In this document: in pieces, positions 27,570 to 36,668 of the stretch
Position numbering within the stretch: the first letter of the stretch is position 1
How the letters are laid out: every line of letters begins with the position of its first letter
Notes under the pieces: generated by a model
What the model saw: the letters and a program-made list of their open reading frames with translations, nothing else
Database searches by the model: none
What the model was told of the DNA's origin: nothing
Program-made: the position numbers and the translations under genes
Source: Deltaproteobacteria bacterium
GTDB taxonomy: Bacteria > Myxococcota_A > UBA9160 > UBA4427
Assembly: GCA_019310975.1 (NCBI GenBank)
Contig: JAFDDH010000007.1
Coordinates: 1 to 57,707 of the forward strand
Direction of reading: 5' to 3'
DNA length: 57,707 nt

Positions 27570-28913
27570 TCAGCAGAGCTCCTGGATCGCCTTGTGGAGC
27601 GCCTCGAAGAGCGGCTCCACCTCCTCGACTTCGAGGCACGAGAACGCGATGCGAATGTCCTCGGGCGCGGTCGCGATCAGCCCCACCCCATACTCGTCGA
27701 GCAGATGGACGCGCAGCCGCTCGGCCTCCACGCCCTTCACACGCACACACATGAAGTAACCGCTGTTGAAGGGGTAGACGTCCCAGCTCTCGCTGAAGCG
27801 CGGCGCGCGAGCGACTTCGTCGACCCTCTCGGCGCGCACGCGGAGCGTCTCGCACTTCTGCTTGCGCTCGGCCTCGATACTCGACGAGCCGAGTGCCTGC
27901 TCGACCAGGGACTGCGAGAGCTGCGGGACGTTCGAGATACCGCCGCGGATCGCGCCTTTTACCTTGGACTCGAGGACAGCACAGACCTCCTCGCAGGAGC
28001 CCGCGTCGCCCGGGCCGAAGGTCATGAACCCGCAGCGCAGGCCCCAGACGAAGAGCTCCTTGGTGGCGCCATCGAGCTTCACCGCCAACAGGTTCTCGTG
28101 CAGCCCGGTGAGTGCCGCGAAGAGCGACTCCGTCATCGAGGCTCCGCCGAGGTGATAGAAGAGTCCGAAGTAGGCGTCGTCCGTGATCACCACCAGGCGC
28201 GTGCCCGCCTTCGCCTGCGCGTGCAGGGCCCCGACGATGGCCTCGCCCTCCTCGGGGGTGGGCATATAGCCGGTGGGATTGTTGGGGAAGTTCAACAGCA
28301 CCAAGAGCTTCGTTCGCCCTTCGGCGGCGCGCGCAAGCGCCTGTGCGAAGCCCTTCACGTTGAACCCGCTGGCCTCGTAGAAGGGAAACGTGACGATCTG
28401 CCCGCCGAAGTGCACCTCATAGGTGAGCCGGTAATTGCCCCAAAGTTTGTCGGGCAGGAGCAACACATCACCCGGATCCACGAAGAGATCGCCCACCAGT
28501 CCCAGACCGTGCGTGATCGCACTGGTCACGATGGGCAGTCCGAACGATCTGCCAGGCAGGCTCGGGTTCTCCTTCAGGAGCTTGTCGCGCCAGGCCGCAC
28601 GCAGACCGGGCCGACCCGGCGTCGGCGCATACGTGTAGGCGTCCTTCGGATCGATGTCGGCGAGGTGCTGCTGGATTGAGGGCAGGTACATGGGCCCATC
28701 GCCCTCGGTCGCAATCCCGATGGTGGCGTTGAAGCGATGGGCCTTCTCGCTGGCCTCGGCCGACTGAGAGAGAATGCCCTTGGGAAAGTAGAGCCGGCGC
28801 CCGTACTCGGAGAGCATCTTCAGCACCGCCGGGGCGGCGGCCTCGAGCCGGTCGTTCAGTCCCTGGGCGAGCGGGGAGAGCTTCGTCGGCGGGTCGGTTG
28901 CGGGGGGCGTCAT
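27570..28913 (-). CDS. Class I/II PLP aminotransferase
   Basis: This fold-type I aminotransferase has 447 aa, longer than the usual 380-400 because of an N-terminal segment (EYGRRLYFPKGILSQSAEASEKAHRFNATIGIA). Motifs are YTYAPTPGRPGLRAAW, SAITHGLGLVGDLFVDPGDVLLLPDKLWGNY, LVLLNFPNNPTGYMP (Asn binding the PLP ring), VVITDDAYFGLFY and the PLP lysine in LDGATKELFVWGLRCGF (about residue 283). The overall shape resembles a small group of aminotransferases with the SQSAEA motif rather than aspartate aminotransferase; substrate unknown. With the sulfotransferase (4-bp gap downstream) and GNAT gene (12 bp upstream) it forms a small metabolic cluster. Confidence 0.9.
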   Translation of the reverse strand: MTPPATDPPTKLSPLAQGLNDRLEAAAPAVLKMLSEYGRRLYFPKGILSQSAEASEKAHRFNATIGIATEGDGPMYLPSIQQHLADIDPKDAYTYAPTPGRPGLRAAWRDKLLKENPSLPGRSFGLPIVTSAITHGLGLVGDLFVDPGDVLLLPDKLWGNYRLTYEVHFGGQIVTFPFYEASGFNVKGFAQALARAAEGRTKLLVLLNFPNNPTGYMPTPEEGEAIVGALHAQAKAGTRLVVITDDAYFGLFYHLGGASMTESLFAALTGLHENLLAVKLDGATKELFVWGLRCGFMTFGPGDAGSCEEVCAVLESKVKGAIRGGISNVPQLSQSLVEQALGSSSIEAERKQKCETLRVRAERVDEVARAPRFSESWDVYPFNSGYFMCVRVKGVEAERLRVHLLDEYGVGLIATAPEDIRIAFSCLEVEEVEPLFEALHKAIQELC

Positions 28914-28925
28914 GGCGCCCCGAAA

Positions 28926-29432
28926 TTACAAGCGTTTGTGCAGCACGTCCATCAGATCGCCGAAGCCGAGTGAGCGCCAGAAGGCCTGTCCGTCGATGTT
29001 GGCCACGGCGACCTGCACCTCGACTCGCTCCACGCCGCTCTCGCGCACCCAGTCCAATGCCTCCAGGGCCAGCGCGCGTCCGATCCCACGTCGGCGGGCA
29101 TCCTCGCGCACACCGAGGTCGGTGATCTCGGCGCGTTCCACTTCGTACATGATCGGCGGCGAGCGGTCGATCCGCACGATGCACATGCCCGGTAGATCAC
29201 CGGCGTCGTCGTAGACCAGGATGGCGGCGTCGGGGTCACGCTGCAGGGCGCCGAGCAGCTCGCGCAGCTCGCCGTCGGCATCACGCCGCATCCGAAAGAC
29301 CGGCTCGAGGGGCTCGTGGTGGAGCGTGATGGAGGTCCACAGCGCGGCCACACGATCGAGATCCTGCATCACCGCGACGCGCACGCGCGGCCCTTCGACC
29401 GCGGTGCCGTGGGTCTCCCTCGCGTCAGCCAC
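28926..29432 (-). CDS. GNAT-family N-acetyltransferase
   Basis: The 168-aa protein shows the GNAT fold: beta2-beta3 (AAILVYDDAGDLPGMCIVRIDRS), the acetyl-CoA loop GVREDARRRGIGRALALEALDW (RxxGxG/A), and the late strand RVEVQVAVANIDGQAFWRSLGFGDLMDVLHKRL with the Asn/aromatic motif. I chose the GTG at 29432, which overlaps the stop of the upstream secreted-protein gene by 8 bp. Acceptor unknown. Its place directly upstream of the aminotransferase suggests a shared amine or amino-acid substrate. Confidence 0.88.
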   Translation of the reverse strand: MADARETHGTAVEGPRVRVAVMQDLDRVAALWTSITLHHEPLEPVFRMRRDADGELRELLGALQRDPDAAILVYDDAGDLPGMCIVRIDRSPPIMYEVERAEITDLGVREDARRRGIGRALALEALDWVRESGVERVEVQVAVANIDGQAFWRSLGFGDLMDVLHKRL

Positions 29433-30132
29433 CGGCGCCTCGCCCGCCCATGCGCCACATCCGAAAGCGGCCCACGAGCACGCCGTCCCGATCGAAGTCG
29501 CCCGTGAGCTCGTCGCCACCGGGCGCAACCTCGCGCGTCGTGAAGCGCGTCCGGCCCTTGAGCTCGTCGGTTCGGCCCGAGCCCATCGAGTCCTCGCGAA
29601 CGAAGACCGGGGCGCCCGGCAGGCCGTCGATCTGCCAACGCTCCCGGTAGCCGATCGTCGAGCTCGACCGCGCGCTGGCCTGCCCGGACGAGCGATATCC
29701 GCTCGCTGGCGACCCACGTAGCAGCTTGCTTCGCGCGCCGTGGTCGTCGGTCTGCAGCCCGGTGCGAATCTCGGCGATCTGCCTGGCATCGGGCTCCCAG
29801 GCGCCGAGCGAGCGGGCGCTGCGACCGCCCCCCGGAGCCTCGAAGCGTCCGCGGGCATCGCGGAACCTCACCCCGCCGAGGATCGTCCAGCGCAGGCGCT
29901 CTTCTCCCTCCTCACGGCTCCGACTCTCGCGCTCGAAGCGCCAGACGCGATCGTGCCACTGAGTCAATTTCGAAACATCTCCGCTCTCGTCGCCATAATG
30001 GACGAGTACGTACCACTCCCCTTCGAGCCCGACGATTGTCGGCAACTCGCCGGGAGCAGGCTCCGTCGCGCCTGTGTTGGCGGCGATGAAGAGCCACAAG
30101 AGCACACGCGTTGCCAGCTGGCGAAACGTCAT
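29425..30132 (-). CDS. Secreted hypothetical protein, 235 aa
   Basis: From the ATG at 30132 the protein has a signal peptide (MTFRQLATRVLLWLFIAANTGATEPAP, cleavage probably after NTGA or GAT). A lipocalin/DUF-like beta-rich body follows: GEWYVLVHYGDESGDVSKLTQWHDRVWRFERES, GGVRFRDARGRFE, RERWQIDGLPGAPVFVREDSMGSGRTDELKGRTRFTT and GDFDRDGVLVGRFRMWRMG. I do not recognise the family. It overlaps the GNAT gene. A sigma-54-like element lies about 60 bp upstream on the same strand. Confidence 0.72.
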   Translation of the reverse strand: MTFRQLATRVLLWLFIAANTGATEPAPGELPTIVGLEGEWYVLVHYGDESGDVSKLTQWHDRVWRFERESRSREEGEERLRWTILGGVRFRDARGRFEAPGGGRSARSLGAWEPDARQIAEIRTGLQTDDHGARSKLLRGSPASGYRSSGQASARSSSTIGYRERWQIDGLPGAPVFVREDSMGSGRTDELKGRTRFTTREVAPGGDELTGDFDRDGVLVGRFRMWRMGGRGAGG

Positions 30133-30190
30133 ATCGAATCGGGTGTACGACCAAATCGGGGCAGCGCACAGCCCCCGTGGGCAACTGACA

Positions 30191-30206
30191 TGCAATCGAC
30201 GTGCAG
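30191..30206 (-). promoter_or_regulatory. Weak sigma-54-like promoter for the secreted-protein gene
   Basis: On the minus strand the sequence CTGCACGTCGATTGCA matches the -24/-12 consensus TGGCACGNNNNTTGCA except at the first two positions; one of these is a conserved -24 G. Spacing is correct and the implied start would be about 47 bases before the ATG at 30132. It may be fortuitous. Confidence 0.3.
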
Positions 30207-30394
30207 GCTTGGCTTCGGGCCAGATGGCAAAAGTTTTCCGCATATGTGGGCCGTGGGTCGCTACGTTTACTCTATCGCGCAGCCATTCGGACACCGCGGG
30301 TGCCCACCGGCAGCTCGGAGTTCCCTTCTCGTAACCATAGGTTGCCCCGGTAGGCTGCGTGAAGCCCGGCGAGCGATCGGCCGCGGGAAAGAAT

Positions 30395-30410
30395 TGGCAC
30401 GCAGCTTGCG
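30395..30410 (+). promoter_or_regulatory. Sigma-54 promoter of the AAA+/HK fusion gene
   Basis: TGGCACGCAGCTTGCG matches the -24/-12 consensus (TGGCACG-N4-TTGC) at every core position, with GG and GC ten bases apart. The predicted start is about 30421, 67 bases before the ATG at 30488. It puts the signalling island under sigma-54 and an enhancer-binding activator. Confidence 0.72.
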
Positions 30411-30487
30411 CTTCTTTGCCTCGGAGCTGTGCGCGCGCCAGCGGATTTCCAAACTGGAGGGACCGGACGGGCCCTCGTCCTGAAGCC

Positions 30488-32758
30488 ATGCTGACGATCT
30501 GGATCATCCACCGCAATCACCACCATCGAGCCGCCCTGGCCCGCATCGCGGGCGCGGGCGACAGCGCAGTGCTCGGCGGACCCGACGAGCGGCTCTTCGA
30601 ATCGGCCAGCCCGCCCGCTGTGGTGCTGCTCGGCCTCTGCGATGACTTCGAGCAGGAGCTCGAGTTCGTGCACCGCTTCGGACCCAGGCTGCGCGGCAGC
30701 GCGTGGGTGCTGCTCGGCTCCAAGGCGGATCTGCCCGAGGCCCGTCGCCTCTTCGACACGCTCTCGGCCAGCTTCCTCTCCGATCCCCCGGACCCGCTCG
30801 AGCTGCGCCGCACGTTGCGCAGCGCCCTCAAGCGCCGCAGCGCCGATTCTCTCTCGTCCCGCCAGGGCCGCGACACCCTGCGCGATCGCTTCGCGCGCTG
30901 GTTCGCCGATATCGAGCTACCCGAGCTGCTGCGAGCCATCGATCCCAGGCTCTCGGGCGTGCCGGTTCTGGTCCGCGGCGAGGAGGGCACGGGGCGCGCG
31001 CTGCTGGCCCGCTACATACACGCGTTCGGCGGTAGCGGCGAGGAGTCGTTCATCCACGTCGGCTGCCGAGGGATCTTCTCCACCGAGGAGCTTCGCGATC
31101 AGATCGAGGCGGACGGTCGACGCATGCCGGGCGATGCCTTCACGATCTTCCTCGAGGATGTCGACCGTCTCTCGCTTCCCGTGCAGAGGTGCGTGCAGGA
31201 CTGGATCGAGTTCGGGCTGCCCGACGGTGCCCTGCGCGGCGCGGGCCCTCGCTGGATCGGCAGCGCGGGCGACGACAGCGATCTGGATGTCGAGCCCGGG
31301 CTCGATCCGCGGCTCGCGGAGTCGCTCTCGGGTCTCACCATCCGCATCCCCTCGCTGCGCGAGCGACCCGGAGCCATCGAGCCCTTCGTGGCCGATACGG
31401 CATTGGACTGGTCGAACTCCCACGGCCAGCGAGCGCGCCGCTTCGACCCCGAGGCGCTGATCCTGCTCGACGCCTATCCGTGGCCGGGCAACCTGCACGA
31501 GCTCGAGGCGGTGGTTGTCCGGACGCTCTCGATTACCAGTGCCGACCCGCTGCTCTCCGTTCACCTACGCTTCCCGGGCGACAGCGGCTGGCTCGAGCAG
31601 TCCTTCGCATCCGCACCCACCCGCTTCGTCGCCGAACCCGGCCCGGAGACGAGCGAGCGCGCGTCTGTGGGCAGCCGCCCCGCAGCCGTTGAAGAGACGA
31701 TCCCCGAGGCAACTTTTGTCGACGACGAAGAGGAGGCGTGGGAGGGCGACGAGGAGGAGATTCTCGCCGCGCTCAGCACCGAGAGCGAAGACGAGCTGGC
31801 CGAGGAGGAGGAGGCAGCGCTCACCGAGGCCACCGGTGAGGTCGCAGACGCTCATCCGGTCGCAGACGCTCTCCCGGTCGCAGACGCTCTCCCGGTCGCA
31901 GACGCTCTCCCGGTCGCAGACGCTCTCCCGGTCGCAGACGCTTTGCCGGTCGCAGACGCTCTCCCGGTCGCAGACGCTTTCCCGGTCGCAGACGCTGCCG
32001 AGGTCGCCGCCTTCACGCCGGGTCCGAGTGCCGTGGACCTTGCCACATCGGCCGCCGAGGCGGTGTTGCCGCCGGCCCCGGAGCGTTCGACCTCGCTCGC
32101 CGACGAGACCGACCTGCGTCGGCTCGTGCGCGCGGTCGCCCACGAGGTCCGCAACCCGCTGGTCTCGATCCGCACGTTCTCGGAGCTGCTGCCCGACCAC
32201 TACGACGACGCCGAGTTCCGCACGCACTTCCGCGAGCTGGTCAGCCAGGACGTGGTGCGCATCGACGAAGCCGTGGGCCGATTGCAGAGTATGGTCGACC
32301 TGCCGGAGATCAAGACCGAGCCGGTCGACGTCGCGCACCTGCTGGAGACCCTGCTCGACGAGCGACGCGACGAGATCCAGGCACGCCGGCTGCTCGTCCT
32401 CAAGGAGCTCGACCACAGCGTCCCGCACGCGCTCAGCGATCCGCTGCTGCTGCGTGACGCCTTCAGCGGCCTGATCAAGCGCGCCCTGGGCCGGGTCAAG
32501 GATCGCGGCGACATCTACGTGGCCTCCAAGCACCATGCCAGCGGGCTCTCGGGCGGCCCGTCGCTGCGCGTCCTGCTTCGCTACACGGCCGGGCAAGCGG
32601 GCGATGAGGCGGTCACCGCGCCCGAGGGGCCCCATTCCGAGAACCTCGACGGCGTGATGGCGCAGACCATCGTGCACTCGCTGGGCGGCCAATACACCGA
32701 GGACGACGCGGACTCCGAGGAGTGCGTGATCGTCATCGACCTGCCGGCGCCATCGTAG
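30488..32758 (+). CDS. Fusion of degenerate sigma-54-activator AAA+ domain and histidine-kinase core
   Basis: The 756-aa protein has no phospho-acceptor Asp in its N-terminal receiver-like part (1-115). An AAA+ region like NtrC follows (about 145-330), but the Walker A reads GEEGTGRALLARYIHAFG (Arg for the catalytic Lys), Walker B reads TIFLEDVDRL and there is no GAFTGA loop; the sensor-like SLRERPGAIEPFV and YPWPGNLHELEAVVV are kept. An acidic linker and nine 6-residue VADALP-type repeats (about 452-505) lead to a HisKA helix with VAHEVRNPLVSIRTFSELL (His about 553). The HATPase part lacks the N-box Asn and the G1 DxGxG motif. It probably cannot hydrolyse ATP or autophosphorylate normally. 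It lies 52 bp upstream of an intact NtrC-type regulator. Confidence 0.85.
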   Translation: MLTIWIIHRNHHHRAALARIAGAGDSAVLGGPDERLFESASPPAVVLLGLCDDFEQELEFVHRFGPRLRGSAWVLLGSKADLPEARRLFDTLSASFLSDPPDPLELRRTLRSALKRRSADSLSSRQGRDTLRDRFARWFADIELPELLRAIDPRLSGVPVLVRGEEGTGRALLARYIHAFGGSGEESFIHVGCRGIFSTEELRDQIEADGRRMPGDAFTIFLEDVDRLSLPVQRCVQDWIEFGLPDGALRGAGPRWIGSAGDDSDLDVEPGLDPRLAESLSGLTIRIPSLRERPGAIEPFVADTALDWSNSHGQRARRFDPEALILLDAYPWPGNLHELEAVVVRTLSITSADPLLSVHLRFPGDSGWLEQSFASAPTRFVAEPGPETSERASVGSRPAAVEETIPEATFVDDEEEAWEGDEEEILAALSTESEDELAEEEEAALTEATGEVADAHPVADALPVADALPVADALPVADALPVADALPVADALPVADAFPVADAAEVAAFTPGPSAVDLATSAAEAVLPPAPERSTSLADETDLRRLVRAVAHEVRNPLVSIRTFSELLPDHYDDAEFRTHFRELVSQDVVRIDEAVGRLQSMVDLPEIKTEPVDVAHLLETLLDERRDEIQARRLLVLKELDHSVPHALSDPLLLRDAFSGLIKRALGRVKDRGDIYVASKHHASGLSGGPSLRVLLRYTAGQAGDEAVTAPEGPHSENLDGVMAQTIVHSLGGQYTEDDADSEECVIVIDLPAPS
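31841..32002. repeat. 18-bp in-frame tandem repeat, nine units
   Basis: The unit GTCGCAGACGCTCTCCCG recurs nine times in perfect 18-bp register. Changes are mainly at the fifth codon (CAT, CTC, TTG, TTC); the last unit diverges in its final codons. It encodes VADA(L/H/F)P and so extends the linker between the AAA+ and histidine-kinase parts of the fusion protein. The near-identity at the DNA level indicates recent expansion, and the copy number may vary between strains. Confidence 0.92.
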
Positions 32759-32810
32759 ATCGGCCCGCACTGCTCTCTCACGGCTCTCGCGACGTGATAC
32801 ATTCCGCTCG

Positions 32811-34193
<1,383 letters not shown>

Positions 34194-34224
34194 TGTTCGC
34201 CATCGAACGAATCCGGTGGATGCG

Positions 34225-34240
34225 CGTTCCAATCGGAACG
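34225..34240. promoter_or_regulatory. Dyad CGTTCC-N4-GGAACG upstream of the REC-HD-GYP promoter
   Basis: Perfect 6-bp inverted repeat about 170 bp upstream of the sigma-54 element at 34409. That is a normal distance for an enhancer-binding-protein site. Similar arms (CGTTCCA/TGGAACG) occur in the porin promoter dyad at 54651-54669. Confidence 0.35.
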
Positions 34241-34408
34241 GCCAGAACTTTCCCAATCTTTTCAATACTTTGCAGCTTCGATACCGAGAGCCGGTTCGCT
34301 CCTGAACAGTTGCCGCCCAGCGAGGGACAGCCGGCCACCGCTGCGATCAGCGCTGTTTTCGTTGTGAAATCAGCAGCTTGGGGCGCATCGGGAGGGGCCT
34401 GACCGGGC

Positions 34409-34424
34409 TGGCACAGCGCTTGCT
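34409..34424 (+). promoter_or_regulatory. Sigma-54 promoter of the REC-HD-GYP gene
   Basis: TGGCACAGCGCTTGCT matches the sigma-54 consensus at all core positions, with correct GG/GC spacing. The predicted start is near 34435, only a couple of bases before the first ATG (34437). This supports translation from the second ATG at 34473, which has GAGGAAG at a proper distance. Confidence 0.75.
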
Positions 34425-34472
34425 GTTAGACCGGGCATGCGGAACAAGCTCTCCAGCCGAATCGAGGAAGCA

Positions 34473-35699
34473 ATGGCTCGACTCGAGGGATCGGATCTCG
34501 ATCGCGAGAAGAGCACGCTGCTGATCGTCGACGACGAGAAGGGACCGCGCGAGTCGCTGCGCATGATCCTCTCGCCCCAGCATCGAGTCCTGACCGCAGT
34601 CAACGGACACGAGGCCCTCCGGTTGCTGCGCGAGAACCCGATCGATGCGGTGACGATCGACCTCAACATGCCCGGCATGAAGGGCGACCAGCTGATGCGG
34701 ACGATCCGCAAGGAGTTCCCGCATACGGAGGTCGTCATCATCACCGGCTACAGCTCGGTGGAGACGGCCGTCGACGGTCTGCGCCACGGCATCTTCGACT
34801 ATCTCACCAAGCCCTTCGACGTCGTCGAGGTGAGCAACACGGTCTGTCGTGCGCTGGCACGGCGCGCGAGCCGCCGGGGCCTGATCGAATTTCTGCGCGG
34901 CATCGGCGCGGTGCTCGGAGCGGAAAGCGACTCCGAGAAGGCGCTCGGCGAGCTCGCGAAGAGCCCCGAGCTCCAGCAGCGGCTGCGGGCCGCACTCGAA
35001 ACACCGATCAGCGAATCACCCGACGAGCGTGAGCAACTTGGCGAGGAGCGGCGCAACGAGTTCCTCGAGAGCCTTGCCGATACCATCGAGGCGCGCGAGC
35101 CGCATCGCAGCGGGCACGCCCGCCGCGTCGCCTTTCTGGCTGGCCTGATCGCCGAGCGCATGGCGCTGCCCGCGGTGCAGCGCGAGCGCCTGCGCGTCGC
35201 GTGCTTCCTGCATGACATCGGTCGCGTCGCGTTGCCCGTCAGCGACTCGCCCGACGCCGAGGCCGTCGCGTCCAGCACCTTGGCGCAGGCGGAGCACAGC
35301 CTGGTGGGCTCGCGGCTCGTGGAGCCGCTGGGCTTCTCTCCCTTGGTCGCCGAGGCGATCCGTCACCACCATGAACACTGGGACGGCAGCGGCCAGCCCG
35401 AGGGCCTGCGCGAGGACGCCATTCCGCTGCTCTCACGCATCATCACGGTGGCCGACACCTTCGATTCCCTGACCCACAGCCATCCGCAGAGAAATACGCT
35501 CGCGCCCTCCGAGGCCATCGAGAGGCTGCGTGAGTGCGCGGGCCGCGAGCTCGATGCGGAGATTCTGAAGGAGCTGATCGTGATCGCGGAGAGTGGCCAA
35601 TCCAGCAGCGGACCCCTGCTCGGCCTCTGCTTCAGGCATGCGGACGATCCCATCGACACGATCGCGTCGGCGACGGCGTTTCTGGAGGGCGAGCGATGA
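34473..35699 (+). CDS. Response regulator with REC and HD-GYP domains
   Basis: A predicted cyclic-di-GMP phosphodiesterase regulator, 408 aa from the ATG at 34473. The receiver domain (STLLIVDDEKGPRESLRMIL; Asp in AVTIDLNMPGMKG about residue 63; Lys in YLTKPFDV) is followed by a helical linker and an HD-GYP-type domain: EAREPHRSGHARRVAFLAGLIAE, FLHDIGRVALP (HD), EAIRHHHEHWDGSGQPEGL and ITVADTFDSLTHS. The signature GYP reads GQP, and HDIGK reads HDIGR, so activity is likely but not certain. The start is set by the sigma-54 promoter and by GAGGAAGCA before 34473; 34437 is the alternative. The stop overlaps the PilZ gene (ATGA). Confidence 0.88.
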   Translation: MARLEGSDLDREKSTLLIVDDEKGPRESLRMILSPQHRVLTAVNGHEALRLLRENPIDAVTIDLNMPGMKGDQLMRTIRKEFPHTEVVIITGYSSVETAVDGLRHGIFDYLTKPFDVVEVSNTVCRALARRASRRGLIEFLRGIGAVLGAESDSEKALGELAKSPELQQRLRAALETPISESPDEREQLGEERRNEFLESLADTIEAREPHRSGHARRVAFLAGLIAERMALPAVQRERLRVACFLHDIGRVALPVSDSPDAEAVASSTLAQAEHSLVGSRLVEPLGFSPLVAEAIRHHHEHWDGSGQPEGLREDAIPLLSRIITVADTFDSLTHSHPQRNTLAPSEAIERLRECAGRELDAEILKELIVIAESGQSSSGPLLGLCFRHADDPIDTIASATAFLEGER

Positions 35700-36175
35700 G
35701 CGGCCGCGACGATGCCACGCTCCCGGCACATCCGCTGGACATCGCACACTCGGATCTCGAGAGCTTCCTGCCCCCGCGCGGCGAGAAGCGTGAGAAGGTC
35801 GTGCGCATCGTCGAGTACAGCCACTACCCGCGCATCGCGCGCGACCAGCGCCGGCAGGTGGGATTTACGCGCGACGAATCGGGCTCGGGTCTGTGCATCG
35901 TAGCGAGCGAGTGCGAGAACGAGGGCACGCTCCTGCGCGTCGCCCTGCGGAGCGTGGACGGCGGACCGACCCTGGATGCACTCGCACACGTGGTCTGGTG
36001 CGAGTCCCGCGAGGACGGGCGCTACACGATCGGGCTCGCGCTGCTGGAGCAGACCGGGCGCAGAATGATGAAAGTACGCCGCCGCACGATCGCAGCGGAC
36101 GGAAGGCCGGGTGTCGATCGGGACGACCTCGAGCTCACTGCGCTGCATGGGGGGGTCGTGCGCGGCGCGTGCTGA
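35696..36175 (+). CDS. PilZ-domain protein
   Basis: The 159-aa protein resembles a single-domain PilZ c-di-GMP receptor: HYPRIARDQRRQVGFTRDESGSGLCIVASECENEGTLLRVALRSVDGG, then LAHVVWCESREDGRYTIGLALLEQTGR. The RxxxR-like element (RIARDQRR) and a loosened (D/N)xSxxG element (RDESGSG) are visible; both are needed for ligand binding. Its ATG overlaps the HD-GYP gene stop by 4 bp, so hydrolase and putative sensor of c-di-GMP are translated together. Target unknown; motility or surface components are typical. Confidence 0.75.
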   Translation: MSGRDDATLPAHPLDIAHSDLESFLPPRGEKREKVVRIVEYSHYPRIARDQRRQVGFTRDESGSGLCIVASECENEGTLLRVALRSVDGGPTLDALAHVVWCESREDGRYTIGLALLEQTGRRMMKVRRRTIAADGRPGVDRDDLELTALHGGVVRGAC

Positions 36176-36275
36176 GACCTGGGGATGGGGGCTGGCGGTT
36201 TATCCGGGGGGGTGCCGCCGGCCCTCCATTCTCTTCGCACTTCTGCAGGAGCCGCAGGCAGGCTAGATTCCCCAG

Positions 36276-36668
36276 ATGTTCGGCATCGGGATGCAAGAGC
36301 TGGCGATCATCCTCGTGGTGGCGCTTCTGGTCTTCGGACCCAAGCGCCTGCCCGAACTCGCCCGCACCCTCGGCAAGGGCCTGGCCGAGTTCCGCAAGGC
36401 GTCCAGCGATCTCCGCCAGTCATTCAGCCTCGACGCAGACGACTCGCCGACACTGCGCCGCGCGCAGACACCCCCGGCCGAGGATCCGCGCAACCAGCGC
36501 GAGTCGGACTCGCGTCCCGCTCAGGTGGTGGATGCGGTGGCCGATGCCGACGAGCGTCCGGTCGCGACCGATTCCGGCCACGGTGACCATGCCGAGGATT
36601 CCGAGACCGCCGCTGACCCGATTCCCGGGCCCGAGTCGAGCCCGGATCGGAGTGATGGCGAGCGGTGA
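36276..36668 (+). CDS. tatA: Sec-independent translocase subunit TatA/TatB
   Basis: The 130-aa protein has the TatA/B N-terminus: [50 protein letters not shown] (one TM helix, FGPKRLPEL hinge, amphipathic helix). An Asp/Glu/Pro-rich tail follows, longer than most TatA and closer to TatB. With tatC overlapping downstream it forms a minimal Tat operon; a single TatA/B-type protein may serve both roles. The start is the ATG at 36276. Confidence 0.93.
   Translation: MFGIGMQELAIILVVALLVFGPKRLPELARTLGKGLAEFRKASSDLRQSFSLDADDSPTLRRAQTPPAEDPRNQRESDSRPAQVVDAVADADERPVATDSGHGDHAEDSETAADPIPGPESSPDRSDGER

Larger units (their letters stand above)
30133..30487. other. Divergent regulatory region
   Basis: This 355-bp gap separates the leftward secreted-protein cluster from the rightward signalling island. 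It contains a good sigma-54 element for the rightward gene (30395-30410) and a weaker one for the leftward gene (30191-30206). No gene is seen in it. Confidence 0.6.
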
